From Chloroflexota bacterium (GTDB taxonomy: Bacteria > Chloroflexota > Anaerolineae > B4-G1 > SLSP01), in the NCBI GenBank assembly GCA_019873645.1, contig JAIOAX010000001.1, forward strand, positions 124,001 through 188,000: a stretch of 64,000 nt of DNA, read 5' to 3'. The position numbers and the translations under genes were made by a program. Shown here piece after piece: positions 7,976 to 16,252 of the stretch. The first letter of the stretch is position 1. Each line of letters begins with the position of its first letter. The notes under the pieces were generated by a model. The model made no database searches and had not been told where the DNA came from. It saw only the letters and a list, made by a program, of their open reading frames with translations.

Positions 7976-8839
7976 ATGAAATCACTTTCTGATTGCACCG
8001 TCGTCATCGTCGGCCTGGGGCTGATGGGGGCGTCGCTGGCGGGTGCACTGCGGGGGAAATGCGCGCGCGTTGTGGGTGTGGCGCGGCGGGCCGAGGTCAT
8101 CGAGACGGCGCTGGCGCGCGGGTTTATAGATGAGGGGACGCCCAACCTGATCGCCGGCGTGCGTGATGCCGATGTGGTGGTGCTCTCGACGCCGGTGCGC
8201 GTAATCATTCAGCAGTTGGCCGAAATCGCGCCACACCTGCGCTCCGGCTGCGTGGTGATGGACCTGGGCAGCACCAAAAAGAACATCGTTGACGCGATGG
8301 AACGCTTGCTGCCGGAGCATGTCCAGCCGCTTGGCGCGCATCCGATGTGCGGCAAGGAGACCTCCGGCATCGAGGTCGCTGAAATCACGCTGTACCGGGA
8401 GCGCACATTCATCCTCACGCCGTCGCCTCGCACAACGGCGGAGACGCTGGCGCTCGGCGTGGCGCTGGCCGAGGCCGTCGGCGCGAAACCGCTGGTGCTC
8501 GATGCCGACCGGCAGGACTACATCGTCGGCACGGTCAGCCATCTCCCATACCTGCTGGCTTGCGCGCTGGTCGCTACGGCGGACGCCACCACTTCCAAAG
8601 ACCCGGCGGCCTGGAAAATCGTCGCTGGCGGTTTCCGCGATACCTCACGGGTGGCCGGCAGTGACGTGACGATGATGCTGGATATTCTGATGACCAATCA
8701 AGCCCACGTTTTAGAAGCCGTGCGGGTCTTTGAAGAACAATTGCGCTCGCTGACCGCAATGATTGCCGCCGGCGATGAAGACGCGCTGCGCGCCAGGCTC
8801 ACCCATATTCGCAATACCCGCAAGGAGATGTTTCCATGA
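7976..8839 (+). CDS. tyrA: Prephenate dehydrogenase
   Basis: Oxidatively decarboxylates prephenate to 4-hydroxyphenylpyruvate on the tyrosine branch. The 287-residue enzyme has an N-terminal dinucleotide fold (IVGLGLMGASLAGALRG) and the TyrA signature region LGAHPMCGKETSGIEVA. A helical dimerisation half contains the DRQDYIVGTVSHLPYLLA motif (catalytic/ligand His). No ACT domain is present, so any feedback must act elsewhere. ATG at 7976 follows AAGGAGACGAGAGG. It overlaps aroA by four bases (ATGA), indicating translational coupling. Confidence 0.96.
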   Translation: MKSLSDCTVVIVGLGLMGASLAGALRGKCARVVGVARRAEVIETALARGFIDEGTPNLIAGVRDADVVVLSTPVRVIIQQLAEIAPHLRSGCVVMDLGSTKKNIVDAMERLLPEHVQPLGAHPMCGKETSGIEVAEITLYRERTFILTPSPRTTAETLALGVALAEAVGAKPLVLDADRQDYIVGTVSHLPYLLACALVATADATTSKDPAAWKIVAGGFRDTSRVAGSDVTMMLDILMTNQAHVLEAVRVFEEQLRSLTAMIAAGDEDALRARLTHIRNTRKEMFP

Positions 8840-10323
8840 GTCGCTTGCTCGTTTATCCTGGGTCGCCGCTCCGTGGACAGACGCGCGTCCCCGGCGACAA
8901 ATCCATCTCGCACCGCGCCTTGATGCTCGGCGCATTGGCCGACGGCGTAAGCTGTATCCGGGGTCTGCTCCCCGGCGGCGACTGCATGGCAACCTTAGGA
9001 TGCATGCGCGCTTTGGGAGTCGAGATTGAGGTCAACCGATTAACCGAATCGAGCGTCAAACCATCCGTTTCGTCCGTTCAATCCGTTGACCTTACTATTC
9101 ACGGACAAGGACTGCGTGGTCTGCGTGCACCTTCCGCCCCACTGGACTGCGTCCGCTCTGGCACAACCATGCGCCTGCTGGCAGGCATTCTCGCCGGACA
9201 GCGCTTCGACAGTATCCTGGACGGCGATCCCCAACTGCTGCGCCGCCCCATGCGTCGCGTGGTCGAACCGCTGCGGGTGCTGGGTGCGGAGATCCGCGAT
9301 ACCGACGGCCACGGCCCACTGGTTATCCACGGGAAAAGGTTGCACGGCGGGGAGCTGACCCTGACCGTCGCCAGCGCACAGGTGAAGAGCGCCGTCCTGC
9401 TCGCGGGCTTGTTCGCCGACGGCCCGGTCATCATCCACGAATGTGGCCCGTCGCGCGATCACACGGAGCGGATGTTAAGATCGCAAATAGTGAGTGAAAG
9501 AATCAGCGAATCGGCGAATGAGCGAATGAGCGAATCGAAGAATCAGCGGGTCAGCAAATCAGCAAATCAGCAAATCGGCAAATCAGCAAGTGCTTCCCAC
9601 AACCCACAACCTATAACCCTCAACCGATTGTCCCCTTTGTGCTGCGCGTCTGGCGTTATCACCTTGGAGCCGACCTTGATAGATCACCTGGAGCCGTTGA
9701 ATATGACCGTGCCTGGCGATATTTCCTCGGCGGCATTTCCGCTTGTGGCGGCGCTCCTGGTACCGGATTCAGAGATCACGCTGGAAGGCATCAATACCAA
9801 CTGGACGCGCACGGGCTTGCTGGATGTGCTGATGGCAATGGGGGCAGAGATCACGCTGGTAAATGAAGGTGAACAGGGCGGTGAACCGGTGGCAAACCTG
9901 AGCGTGCGCACGGCGTCGCTGGTGGGAACGGAAATCGGCGGCGACACAGTGGTGCGGATGATTGACGAATTCCCCATCCTGGCCGTCGCGGCGACGCAGG
10001 CGCACGGAACAACTGTAGTGCACGACGCCACCGAGCTGCGCGTCAAGGAGACCGACCGCATCGCCACGGTCGTGGAGGAACTGCGCAAGCTCGGCGCGTG
10101 CATCGAGCCGCGCGAGGATGGTTTCATCGTCACCGGGCCAACCCGACTGCACGGGGCCATCGTGGACAGCCACGGCGACCATCGCCTGGGCATGGCGCTC
10201 GCCGTAGCAGGTCTAATCGCCGAAGGTGAGACGGTTATCGAGAATGCGGAACGTATCGCGGATTCGTTCCCCGGTTTCGTGGACGTGATGACCGGTCTGG
10301 GGGGGCGGCTTCAAGAATCATGA
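8836..10323 (+). CDS. aroA: EPSP synthase with two repeat-derived insertions
   Basis: Joins shikimate 3-phosphate and phosphoenolpyruvate. Recognisable blocks are VPGDKSISHRALMLGALA (residues ~18-35), DCVRSGTTMRLLAGILAG, GDPQLLRRPMRRV, a DEFPILAVAA block with the catalytic Asp, ELRVKETDRI, and DSHGDHRLGMALA. At 495 residues it is about 65 longer than usual. The excess sits at two places, residues ~69-86 and ~215-265. Both are encoded by short tandem words that elsewhere lie between genes. The insertions keep frame and fall between conserved blocks, so the enzyme is probably active. It is translationally coupled to tyrA. Confidence 0.95.
   Translation: MSRLLVYPGSPLRGQTRVPGDKSISHRALMLGALADGVSCIRGLLPGGDCMATLGCMRALGVEIEVNRLTESSVKPSVSSVQSVDLTIHGQGLRGLRAPSAPLDCVRSGTTMRLLAGILAGQRFDSILDGDPQLLRRPMRRVVEPLRVLGAEIRDTDGHGPLVIHGKRLHGGELTLTVASAQVKSAVLLAGLFADGPVIIHECGPSRDHTERMLRSQIVSERISESANERMSESKNQRVSKSANQQIGKSASASHNPQPITLNRLSPLCCASGVITLEPTLIDHLEPLNMTVPGDISSAAFPLVAALLVPDSEITLEGINTNWTRTGLLDVLMAMGAEITLVNEGEQGGEPVANLSVRTASLVGTEIGGDTVVRMIDEFPILAVAATQAHGTTVVHDATELRVKETDRIATVVEELRKLGACIEPREDGFIVTGPTRLHGAIVDSHGDHRLGMALAVAGLIAEGETVIENAERIADSFPGFVDVMTGLGGRLQES
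9041..9092. repeat. Word repeat inside aroA (first)
   Basis: Words of the type CCGTTCAATCCGTTGAC are read in frame as a Ser/Val/Pro-rich loop. The same word family occurs at 21378, 45255, 49315 and 56450. Confidence 0.7.
9479..9625. repeat. Word repeat inside aroA (second)
   Basis: About 12 units of AATCAGCGA / AATCGGCGA / AATCAGCAA type are followed by ACAACCCACAACC words. They are read in frame as a Ser/Glu/Asn/Arg/Lys-rich insertion. The words are shared with intergenic arrays at 7848, 28452 and 60193. Confidence 0.85.
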
Positions 10324-10390
10324 ATCGAGAATCATGAAGTACCAGTCCCCAGTCACCAATCCCTAATCACCAGTCCCTAATCACCAACCG
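10324..10390. repeat. Tandem word array before aroE
   Basis: Repeats of CCAGTCCCTAATCA type fill the gap between aroA and the aroE ribosome site. They are related to the complement half of the 6727-6809 array. Confidence 0.75.
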
Positions 10391-10402
10391 CTGCCCGGAG
10401 GC

Positions 10403-11449
10403 ATGATGGAGCATAGCATAGACGGTCGTACACAACTGATCGGCGTCATCGGCTGGCCGGTGGAGCATAGCCTTTCGCCGGTGATGCACAACGCGGCGTT
10501 GGACAGGCTAGAGCTGAACTGGCGCTACGTGGCTATGCCGGTGCGTCCTGGCGAGGTCGTCGCGGCGGTGCGCGGCCTGGCGGCGCTCGGCTTTCGCGGG
10601 TGCAACGTCACCGTGCCACACAAACAAGCGGTCATCCCGGCGCTGGATAGCATCGCACCTGCAGCAGAGACGCTCGGCGCGGTGAACACCCTGGTTTTCA
10701 CGCGGAATGAAGCGGACACAGCGCATATCGCCGGACATAACACGGATGTCGCCGGCTTCATCGGGGACCTGCGGGCGCACGGCTTCAACCCGGCAGGCGG
10801 TCGGGTCGTCGTTGTTGGCGCCGGCGGTGCGGCGCGCGGCGTCATCTACGGGTTGCTGGAGGCCGGCGCGGCGCAGATCACCATCCTGAACCGCACCGTC
10901 GAGCGGGCGCAGTGGCTCGTAGAAGATTTAATGCAAAGGGGCAAGGAGCAAGGGGCAAGGGGGCAAGGGGCAAGGGGGCAAGGGGCAAGGGAGCAAGGGG
11001 CAAGAATCAATGAGTTGGCGAATGACGAATTACGAATGACGAATTACGAATTGCAAATTACGAATGGCGAATTACGAATTACGAATCACGGAAGTTTAGA
11101 GGTGTTGCCTTTAACTGATGAAACGTTGATTGAGTCGGCGCGGGGAGCGGATTTGCTGGTGAATACGACGACGGTGGGAATGTGGCCTGCGGTTGCGGGA
11201 TGTATCTGGCCGGCCGAGACGCCGATTCCGGCGACTTTGACCGTTTACGATTTGGTCTATAATCCACTGGAAACGCGCCTGTTGCGCCTGGCCCGCCAAT
11301 CCGGCGCGCGCGCCATTGACGGCCTGGGGATGCTGGCCCGGCAGGGCGCACTGGCATTGGACTTATGGACGGAGCAAGCACTGGACGTAGAAACGGTGGC
11401 GCAATGGATGCGGGATGTCTGCTTGAGAACAATGGGGGAGAAAAAGTAA
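10403..11449 (+). CDS. aroE: Shikimate dehydrogenase with repeat-derived insertion
   Basis: Reduces 3-dehydroshikimate to shikimate with NADPH. Visible blocks are GWPVEHSLSPVMHNAA, GCNVTVPHKQAVI (catalytic Lys), GHNTDVAGF (Asp), the dinucleotide loop VVGAGGAARGVIYGL, NRT (NADP preference), LVNTTTVGMWP and GLGMLARQGALAL. At 348 residues it is about 55 longer than the family norm. The excess at residues ~178-230 is a repeat-coded segment directly after the NADP-binding NRT loop. The protein should still fold if the segment loops out. Two in-frame ATGs (10403, 10406) follow CCGGAGG; I took the first. Confidence 0.95.
   Translation: MMEHSIDGRTQLIGVIGWPVEHSLSPVMHNAALDRLELNWRYVAMPVRPGEVVAAVRGLAALGFRGCNVTVPHKQAVIPALDSIAPAAETLGAVNTLVFTRNEADTAHIAGHNTDVAGFIGDLRAHGFNPAGGRVVVVGAGGAARGVIYGLLEAGAAQITILNRTVERAQWLVEDLMQRGKEQGARGQGARGQGAREQGARINELANDELRMTNYELQITNGELRITNHGSLEVLPLTDETLIESARGADLLVNTTTVGMWPAVAGCIWPAETPIPATLTVYDLVYNPLETRLLRLARQSGARAIDGLGMLARQGALALDLWTEQALDVETVAQWMRDVCLRTMGEKK
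10936..11092. repeat. Two word arrays inside aroE
   Basis: GGGGCAA-type words (10936-11003) are read as Gly-Gln-Gly-Ala-Arg units. AATTACGAATG-type words (11018-11092) are read as Asn/Glu/Leu/Arg/Thr units. The second word is shared with the array before tyrA. Confidence 0.85.
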
Positions 11450-11450
11450 G

Positions 11451-12476
11451 ATGAAAGGCATTTCACATTTCATCACCGGCGTCGCCATGGCGACCTTTTT
11501 CCCGGAAGTGGTGCGGCAGGCCGAGGTGGGTGTCCTGCTTCCCATGCTTGGCGGAATCGGCGGCATCTTGCCGGATACGCTGGACTTTAAGTTTGCGCGC
11601 TATTGGGAAAAATTCGACGTTGAAATTGACCCCGGACTGGAGCCTGACGCCAACGCGATTGCTGATACGCTGGTCACGGCGATGCGCGAGGCTTACACAA
11701 CCGGCAAGGATTGCAACCTTATCGCCCACACCATCCGCCTGGGCCCCGATCTATGGCGTGAGTACACCATCCGCTTCAACCCGGAAGCCGGTGAAATCGC
11801 GGTCAAAGTCGGGCCGGTGGTAAATACCGGACAGGTGCCTTACGCCGGCACAGAACCGCCTGGCGCAGTCGAGGCCGTGCGCAAGATCGGCGTTCCTATG
11901 GTCCACACCTACAGCGACACGTATCGGGTCAACATCTTTAGCGGGCCGACGTTTCGCTTTGCGCGCGAGGGCGATAAGCTGGTGGTGCACTTTCTGGATT
12001 GGCATCATCGCTGGACGCATAGTTTGCTGCTGGCCATGGGCGTAGGGCTGGTGCTGGGGCTGCTGGTGGGATGGCTCACCGGCGACTGGAACCTTGGGCG
12101 TTGGGGCGGCATCATCACGTGGCTGGGCTACAGCGGGCACGTGCTTGAGGATCAGTTGGGTCACATGGGCAGCAATCTCTTCTGGCCGTTGACGCACAAA
12201 CGCATCCCCGGCCCCGGCCTGATCCACGCCGCCGACGCCATCCCCAACTTTCTGACCGTTTGGACCGCGCTGGTGCTCATCCTCTTCAATCTGGATCGCT
12301 TTGCGGCCCAGCCGCGCCTGCCGCAAGGCCCCTATCTGCTATGGGGGTTGGTCATCCCCTGGTTGGTTTTTGTGAGCGCGTACCTGTTGCAGCAGCGACA
12401 CAATGCGCCCCCCTCCCAAGAAGCATTACGACAAGGAGAGCGCATTGCCGAGATGGAGAAGGTAGAAGTAGCTTGA
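11451..12476 (+). CDS. DUF457-type membrane protein (YdjM-like)
   Basis: A 341-residue membrane protein. It starts MKGISHFITGVAMATF and has LPDTLDF near residue 43, the typical opening of the YdjM/DUF457 group of putative metal-dependent hydrolases. A soluble stretch of about 130 residues (45-175) interrupts the membrane part. After it come DWHHRWTHS, several hydrophobic helices and SGHVLEDQLGHMGSNLFWP, whose His/Asp residues could bind a metal. Its ATG is one base after the aroE stop, so it is the last gene of the aromatic operon. A role in aromatic metabolism is not evident. Confidence 0.75.
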   Translation: MKGISHFITGVAMATFFPEVVRQAEVGVLLPMLGGIGGILPDTLDFKFARYWEKFDVEIDPGLEPDANAIADTLVTAMREAYTTGKDCNLIAHTIRLGPDLWREYTIRFNPEAGEIAVKVGPVVNTGQVPYAGTEPPGAVEAVRKIGVPMVHTYSDTYRVNIFSGPTFRFAREGDKLVVHFLDWHHRWTHSLLLAMGVGLVLGLLVGWLTGDWNLGRWGGIITWLGYSGHVLEDQLGHMGSNLFWPLTHKRIPGPGLIHAADAIPNFLTVWTALVLILFNLDRFAAQPRLPQGPYLLWGLVIPWLVFVSAYLLQQRHNAPPSQEALRQGERIAEMEKVEVA

Positions 12477-12516
12477 AGCCCTCCACCCGCAACGTGAAAT
12501 TCACATCTCTTCGGGG

Positions 12517-13185
12517 CTAGACAATACGTGCCATGATACCCAGAGCAATGTCCTTAAAAAGGGACTTCAGATCGGCGGGCACAACAGGTTTCAACATTTT
12601 CACCGGCCAGCGAGTCAGATCATCGGGAAAGTCAGCCGCACGATTCAAGGCTACCGCAAACCAGTATAGATCAAACCCCGGATCTTTTTGTGCGGCAAGA
12701 TCCAGCAATGGCAATAAAGGCTCGCGCTGCAAGATAAAGTAGAGATCTACCGCATCACGCGGCTCGGCGCGGCCATAATAAGCCAGCAATTTATCTACCC
12801 GTAAATCCTCAAAGGGATTGACCCTTATGCCATATTCAGATTCCATTGGAGCTGCAAATCGAAACGGGGAATCCAGCGCCAGGTCAACCTTAAGGACTTC
12901 TTCTTCCCTGGTAACAAGAAACTCCACGTAAGTAGCAAAGCGACGCACGACCTCGATATGAAACGGATGCTGGTCTGCTAACGCCACCACCTGATGTGAA
13001 AACGGCACAATGAGTGCCGCCTCACTCGTGAAGAAGTCTAAATCAAACGAAATGCGATGCGCCAGATAAAACTCGGTCAGCGCCGTCCCGCCGGTGAGGA
13101 AAAAATGCTGCTGGTCGCCTAGCCCGGCAAAAGCCTGGATAAAGACGCGCTGAAGTGGCGTAAGTAAACCCTGGCCCTTAAGCAT
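12517..13185 (-). CDS. AbiEii-like nucleotidyltransferase (toxin-like)
   Basis: A 222-residue protein of the AbiEii/nucleotidyltransferase group. FFLTGGTALTEFYLAHRISFDLDFF is the GG...DxD nucleotidyltransferase signature, and later LRVDKLLAYYGRAEPRDAVDLYFI matches the second conserved block. Such proteins act as toxins or abortive-infection effectors with a small upstream partner; here that partner overlaps by eight bases (13178-13185). The start is the ATG at 13185 inside the partner's end. The frame looks intact. Whether this pair is a true toxin-antitoxin system is inferred from family and order. Confidence 0.85.
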   Translation of the reverse strand: MLKGQGLLTPLQRVFIQAFAGLGDQQHFFLTGGTALTEFYLAHRISFDLDFFTSEAALIVPFSHQVVALADQHPFHIEVVRRFATYVEFLVTREEEVLKVDLALDSPFRFAAPMESEYGIRVNPFEDLRVDKLLAYYGRAEPRDAVDLYFILQREPLLPLLDLAAQKDPGFDLYWFAVALNRAADFPDDLTRWPVKMLKPVVPADLKSLFKDIALGIMARIV

Positions 13186-13408
13186 AACCTTGCGTCTCCA
13201 AAAACATACGCCACAAGCGGTCAAGGTGTGCCGGCAGATGAAGAGCGTCCAACAAACGCGCCACCTCAGCAAGATTCAAAGCGTGGATGTCAGCGGCCCG
13301 CCCATGAAGCAATACCTGGCGGATGTACCACTGGCGTTGAAAGGGGTCCGCCAAGTCTACGCTGTCGGTACTCCATACGAGATGGCGTGGGATCGGATCA
13401 TTCGTCAT
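13178..13408 (-). CDS. Small DUF6922-like partner of AbiEii-like gene
   Basis: A 76-residue protein, MTNDPIPRHLVW at the start, then a helical segment and LHLPAHLDRLWRMFLE at the end. It resembles the short DUF6922-type proteins that commonly precede AbiEii-like nucleotidyltransferases, and overlaps that gene by eight bases. An in-frame GTG at 13417 would add three residues; neither start has a strong ribosome site. It is probably the antitoxin or a cofactor of its neighbour. Confidence 0.65.
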   Translation of the reverse strand: MTNDPIPRHLVWSTDSVDLADPFQRQWYIRQVLLHGRAADIHALNLAEVARLLDALHLPAHLDRLWRMFLETQGYA

Positions 13409-13459
13409 TCTACTCACACTGTTTGTCCCGGGTTTTCTCTGGCGTATACACTATAGCTC

Positions 13460-15934
13460 TTACCATGCCGCCAGCCACCCACCCCCCTCATCCGGCCAGT
13501 ACGGCGCCCAGACCAGCGACACCAGTTGTACGGAAATGTCGGCCTTGCGTGGTTTGAGCACGAGATGATCTATCTCCGCAGTCAACGCCTCCAGCTTTGC
13601 TGCCAGCGCCTGGGTTTCAGCATCGAACTCGGCCTGCAAGTCCGCCAATTGTTTCTGCAACACCTCGACGGTTTCTTCAGCGCGGGCCACATCTTCGCGC
13701 TGTTGTGAGGCGCGCCCGACGCTCTTGGCCGCCGTCGCGGCCTTGCCCACCGTGGAAGAGCTGACCGCTTTGCGCCCCAGCAGCGCCCCCAACACCGTCG
13801 CCCCGACGTTGACGGCGGTTTGCAGGCCGGCTTGCCGCGCCTGCGCTTGCTCGCGCTCTACCGCCTGCTGCGCTCTGCGGACGCGTTCCTGCAAAGCGGT
13901 GATCTTCGGCGCGTACTTTTTGCGCAGCGCATCAAGAGCCGCGTCGCGCTGCTCTCGCGCCACCTGCTGGACGCGGAGCTGAAAATCACGCTCGGATTCG
14001 TCGGGCGCGGCGATCAGCTTTAAGCCGGGGCTGCGCAACAGTTCCAACTTTTGGTTGCGGTAAACCCAGTCGGCGAAGTTGCGGCCCCAGGCGGTATAGC
14101 TTCTGGCCTGCGCTGCGGCTGAAGGCAAGGGGGCGTATTGAGCGTCCAGGTCGCCGCGTTTTTCCAGATCACTCAACGCCACATCAATTGGCGCGGCCTG
14201 TTCCCACTCTACGGGGATCGGCGCATCGCTGATCGGGGTGATGGCTACAATATCCTGGGATTGATCCACGCCCAGTTTGGTATCTACAAAATTGACCCGC
14301 GCCGCGCCGAGCACATAGGGACGGTAGACCAGCGTGCGGCTCTTACGGCTGCCGCGCACGGGGATAAAATACGCCGATACATCTGGTGGCAACGTCGGCG
14401 CGCTGCCAACCGGGGCCGGCGTTGGCGCAGGCGCCGCAGCAACCGCCGGCGCGGCGACGGTTGTCGGCGCAAAGGGCGCCGTTGCCGTCAGGGTGGGCAT
14501 CGGCGCAGTAACCGGCGCAGCTTTGCGGGGCGCCATCAGCAGGCGGATTTGCTCGCGGGTGATGGGGCCGCGCAGATACGACAAAGCCCAGCGCGTGGTG
14601 AAGATGACCGGTGCGTCCTCGTGGACATTGTTCATCAGGAAGACGCGATTGCTCAGCCCGGCGAGGGTCTGCTCCATCGCCCGGCGGTCGAAGCGCCCGC
14701 CGAGGCTTGCCGCCGCGCCTTCGAGACCATCGAGCAGCCGCGCCTTGTCACGTTCGGTTTGCAGACGCCCGATGAACCACGTACCGGCATTGGAAAGGGC
14801 CTTGTAATCCAGGTCTACAGGGTTCTGTGTCGCCAGGACCACGCCCAGGCCAAAAGCGCGCGCCTGCTTGAGCAGCGTCAACAACGGCAACTTGGAAGGC
14901 GGATTGCCGAGAGGCGGCAGATACCCGAAGATTTCGTCAATGTAGAGCAAGGCGCGCAGGCTGGTGGTGCCGGAAAGGCCGCGCATCCAGCCGAGCACCT
15001 GATTCAGCAACAAAGAAACGAAGAACATCCGCTCGCGGTCGCCGAGGTGCGCGATGGAGAAGATGGCAATGCGCGGCTTGCCCTGCGGCGTGTACAAAAT
15101 CTGGCCGATATCCAGCGGCTCGCCTTCCAGCCATGCGCTGAAGCCCGGCGATGCCAGCAGGTTGTTCAGCGCCATCACCAGGCCAAAACGCTCTTTGGCC
15201 GGATAGAACGAATCCAGATCGAGCACGCCGATTTTGGTGATGGGGGGATTCTGCACCAGTTGGATCAGTGCAGCCAGGTCAACATCACGTCCCTGCCGCC
15301 ACATGAAATCGAGGATGTTGGAAAGCAAGATGTACTCGCGGCTTTGGACGGGGTCGGCCTCGATTCCCAAAAGGCCGAGCAGGCTGGTGACGGTGACGCC
15401 GACGCGCTCACGCATCATTTCACCATCTTCGAGGACGGCAGTTGGCGGCGCGGTGAAGGATTTGAGGATGGAGACGGGAATGCCGGCGTTGCTGGCAGGC
15501 GTGTAGATGACGAAATCGGCGGCATCCTTAAGCCTCTGGATGCGCGCGCCGTCCTGTCCCCAACTGGCCAGCCCCTTCTGCCAGAGGGCGGCCTGGGCTT
15601 CGGCGTAGGCTTGCGGCGTCAGTCCCTTCTGGCGCGCGTCGTCTTCGTTGATCCAGGGCAAGAAGTCTTCACTGCGCAGTTGGGGGAAGGTGAGCAGCAA
15701 GTTGCCCAGGTCGCCTTTGGGATCAATGACGATGGCGGGGATACCATCAATGGCGGCTTCTTCAATGAGACAGACGCACAAGCCGGTCTTGCCGCTGCCG
15801 GTCATGCCGACGGCGACTGCGTGCGTTACCAAGTCTTTGCTATCATAGAGCAAAAGCGTGTCTTTGGCCGCTTTCTTTTCCAGATCGTACTCCTTACCCA
15901 GATAAAACACGCCGAGCTTCTCAAAGTCTGTCAT
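13460..15934 (-). CDS. HerA/VirB4-like ATPase (DUF87/DUF853 type)
   Basis: An 824-residue P-loop ATPase. After MTDFEKLGVFYLGKEYD it has Walker A AVGMTGSGKT (residues ~40-49), the IDPKGDLGNLL block, Walker B LLYIDEIFGYLP, and LATQNPVDLDYKALSNAGTW, as in HerA helicase-like and bacterial DUF853 proteins. A Pro/Ala-rich linker follows (about 530-580), and the last 150 residues form a long coiled coil with one AAVNVGATVLGALLG segment. The start at 15934 is set by GGGAGGAAACT upstream; an earlier in-frame ATG has no such site. No NurA partner is nearby. A role in DNA processing or translocation is inferred from the family. Confidence 0.85.
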   Translation of the reverse strand: MTDFEKLGVFYLGKEYDLEKKAAKDTLLLYDSKDLVTHAVAVGMTGSGKTGLCVCLIEEAAIDGIPAIVIDPKGDLGNLLLTFPQLRSEDFLPWINEDDARQKGLTPQAYAEAQAALWQKGLASWGQDGARIQRLKDAADFVIYTPASNAGIPVSILKSFTAPPTAVLEDGEMMRERVGVTVTSLLGLLGIEADPVQSREYILLSNILDFMWRQGRDVDLAALIQLVQNPPITKIGVLDLDSFYPAKERFGLVMALNNLLASPGFSAWLEGEPLDIGQILYTPQGKPRIAIFSIAHLGDRERMFFVSLLLNQVLGWMRGLSGTTSLRALLYIDEIFGYLPPLGNPPSKLPLLTLLKQARAFGLGVVLATQNPVDLDYKALSNAGTWFIGRLQTERDKARLLDGLEGAAASLGGRFDRRAMEQTLAGLSNRVFLMNNVHEDAPVIFTTRWALSYLRGPITREQIRLLMAPRKAAPVTAPMPTLTATAPFAPTTVAAPAVAAAPAPTPAPVGSAPTLPPDVSAYFIPVRGSRKSRTLVYRPYVLGAARVNFVDTKLGVDQSQDIVAITPISDAPIPVEWEQAAPIDVALSDLEKRGDLDAQYAPLPSAAAQARSYTAWGRNFADWVYRNQKLELLRSPGLKLIAAPDESERDFQLRVQQVAREQRDAALDALRKKYAPKITALQERVRRAQQAVEREQAQARQAGLQTAVNVGATVLGALLGRKAVSSSTVGKAATAAKSVGRASQQREDVARAEETVEVLQKQLADLQAEFDAETQALAAKLEALTAEIDHLVLKPRKADISVQLVSLVWAPYWPDEGGGWLAAW

Positions 15935-16106
15935 AGTTTCCTCCCTTGGAATCGTTTGAACGTTGACACGTTGAAACGTCGGAATATCTAAAGTATAGTC
16001 GCAGATAGAGAAAAGGTCAAAGTACAGGATATGGCGTTGATTTTCCTTCAGGTTACAGTACAATGCCCCTTGCATCCAACTTGTAACAACCAGGAGCTAC
16101 GCACTG

Positions 16107-16225
16107 CGCCATTTTCTGACAGGGATTAACAGGATTTTCAGGATTAAAGAAGGCTTTGTAGGCGCTTTTTCATCCTGTCAATCCCGTGAATCCTGTCTAA
16201 AAAAACGAACCGCGTAACGACTGTA
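16107..16225. repeat. Dispersed 115-bp repeat, copy 1
   Basis: The 318 bases between the HerA-like gene and the aldolase hold, from the left, words of the ACGTTGAAACG type (15955-15985) and then this repeat. It carries word pairs such as CAGGATTAACAGG and CCTGTCAATCC. An inverted, roughly 85-90% identical copy sits at 53098-53206. It ends before the ribosome site of the aldolase. Confidence 0.85.
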
Positions 16226-16252
16226 ATGACTATCCGACTACAAGGAGAGATT

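Noticed and set aside
14138-15991. Open frame of 617 codons on the plus strand opposite the HerA-like gene
   Set aside because: It lies fully antisense to a well-recognised ATPase and shows no domain or ribosome site; its length follows from codon bias of the gene below.
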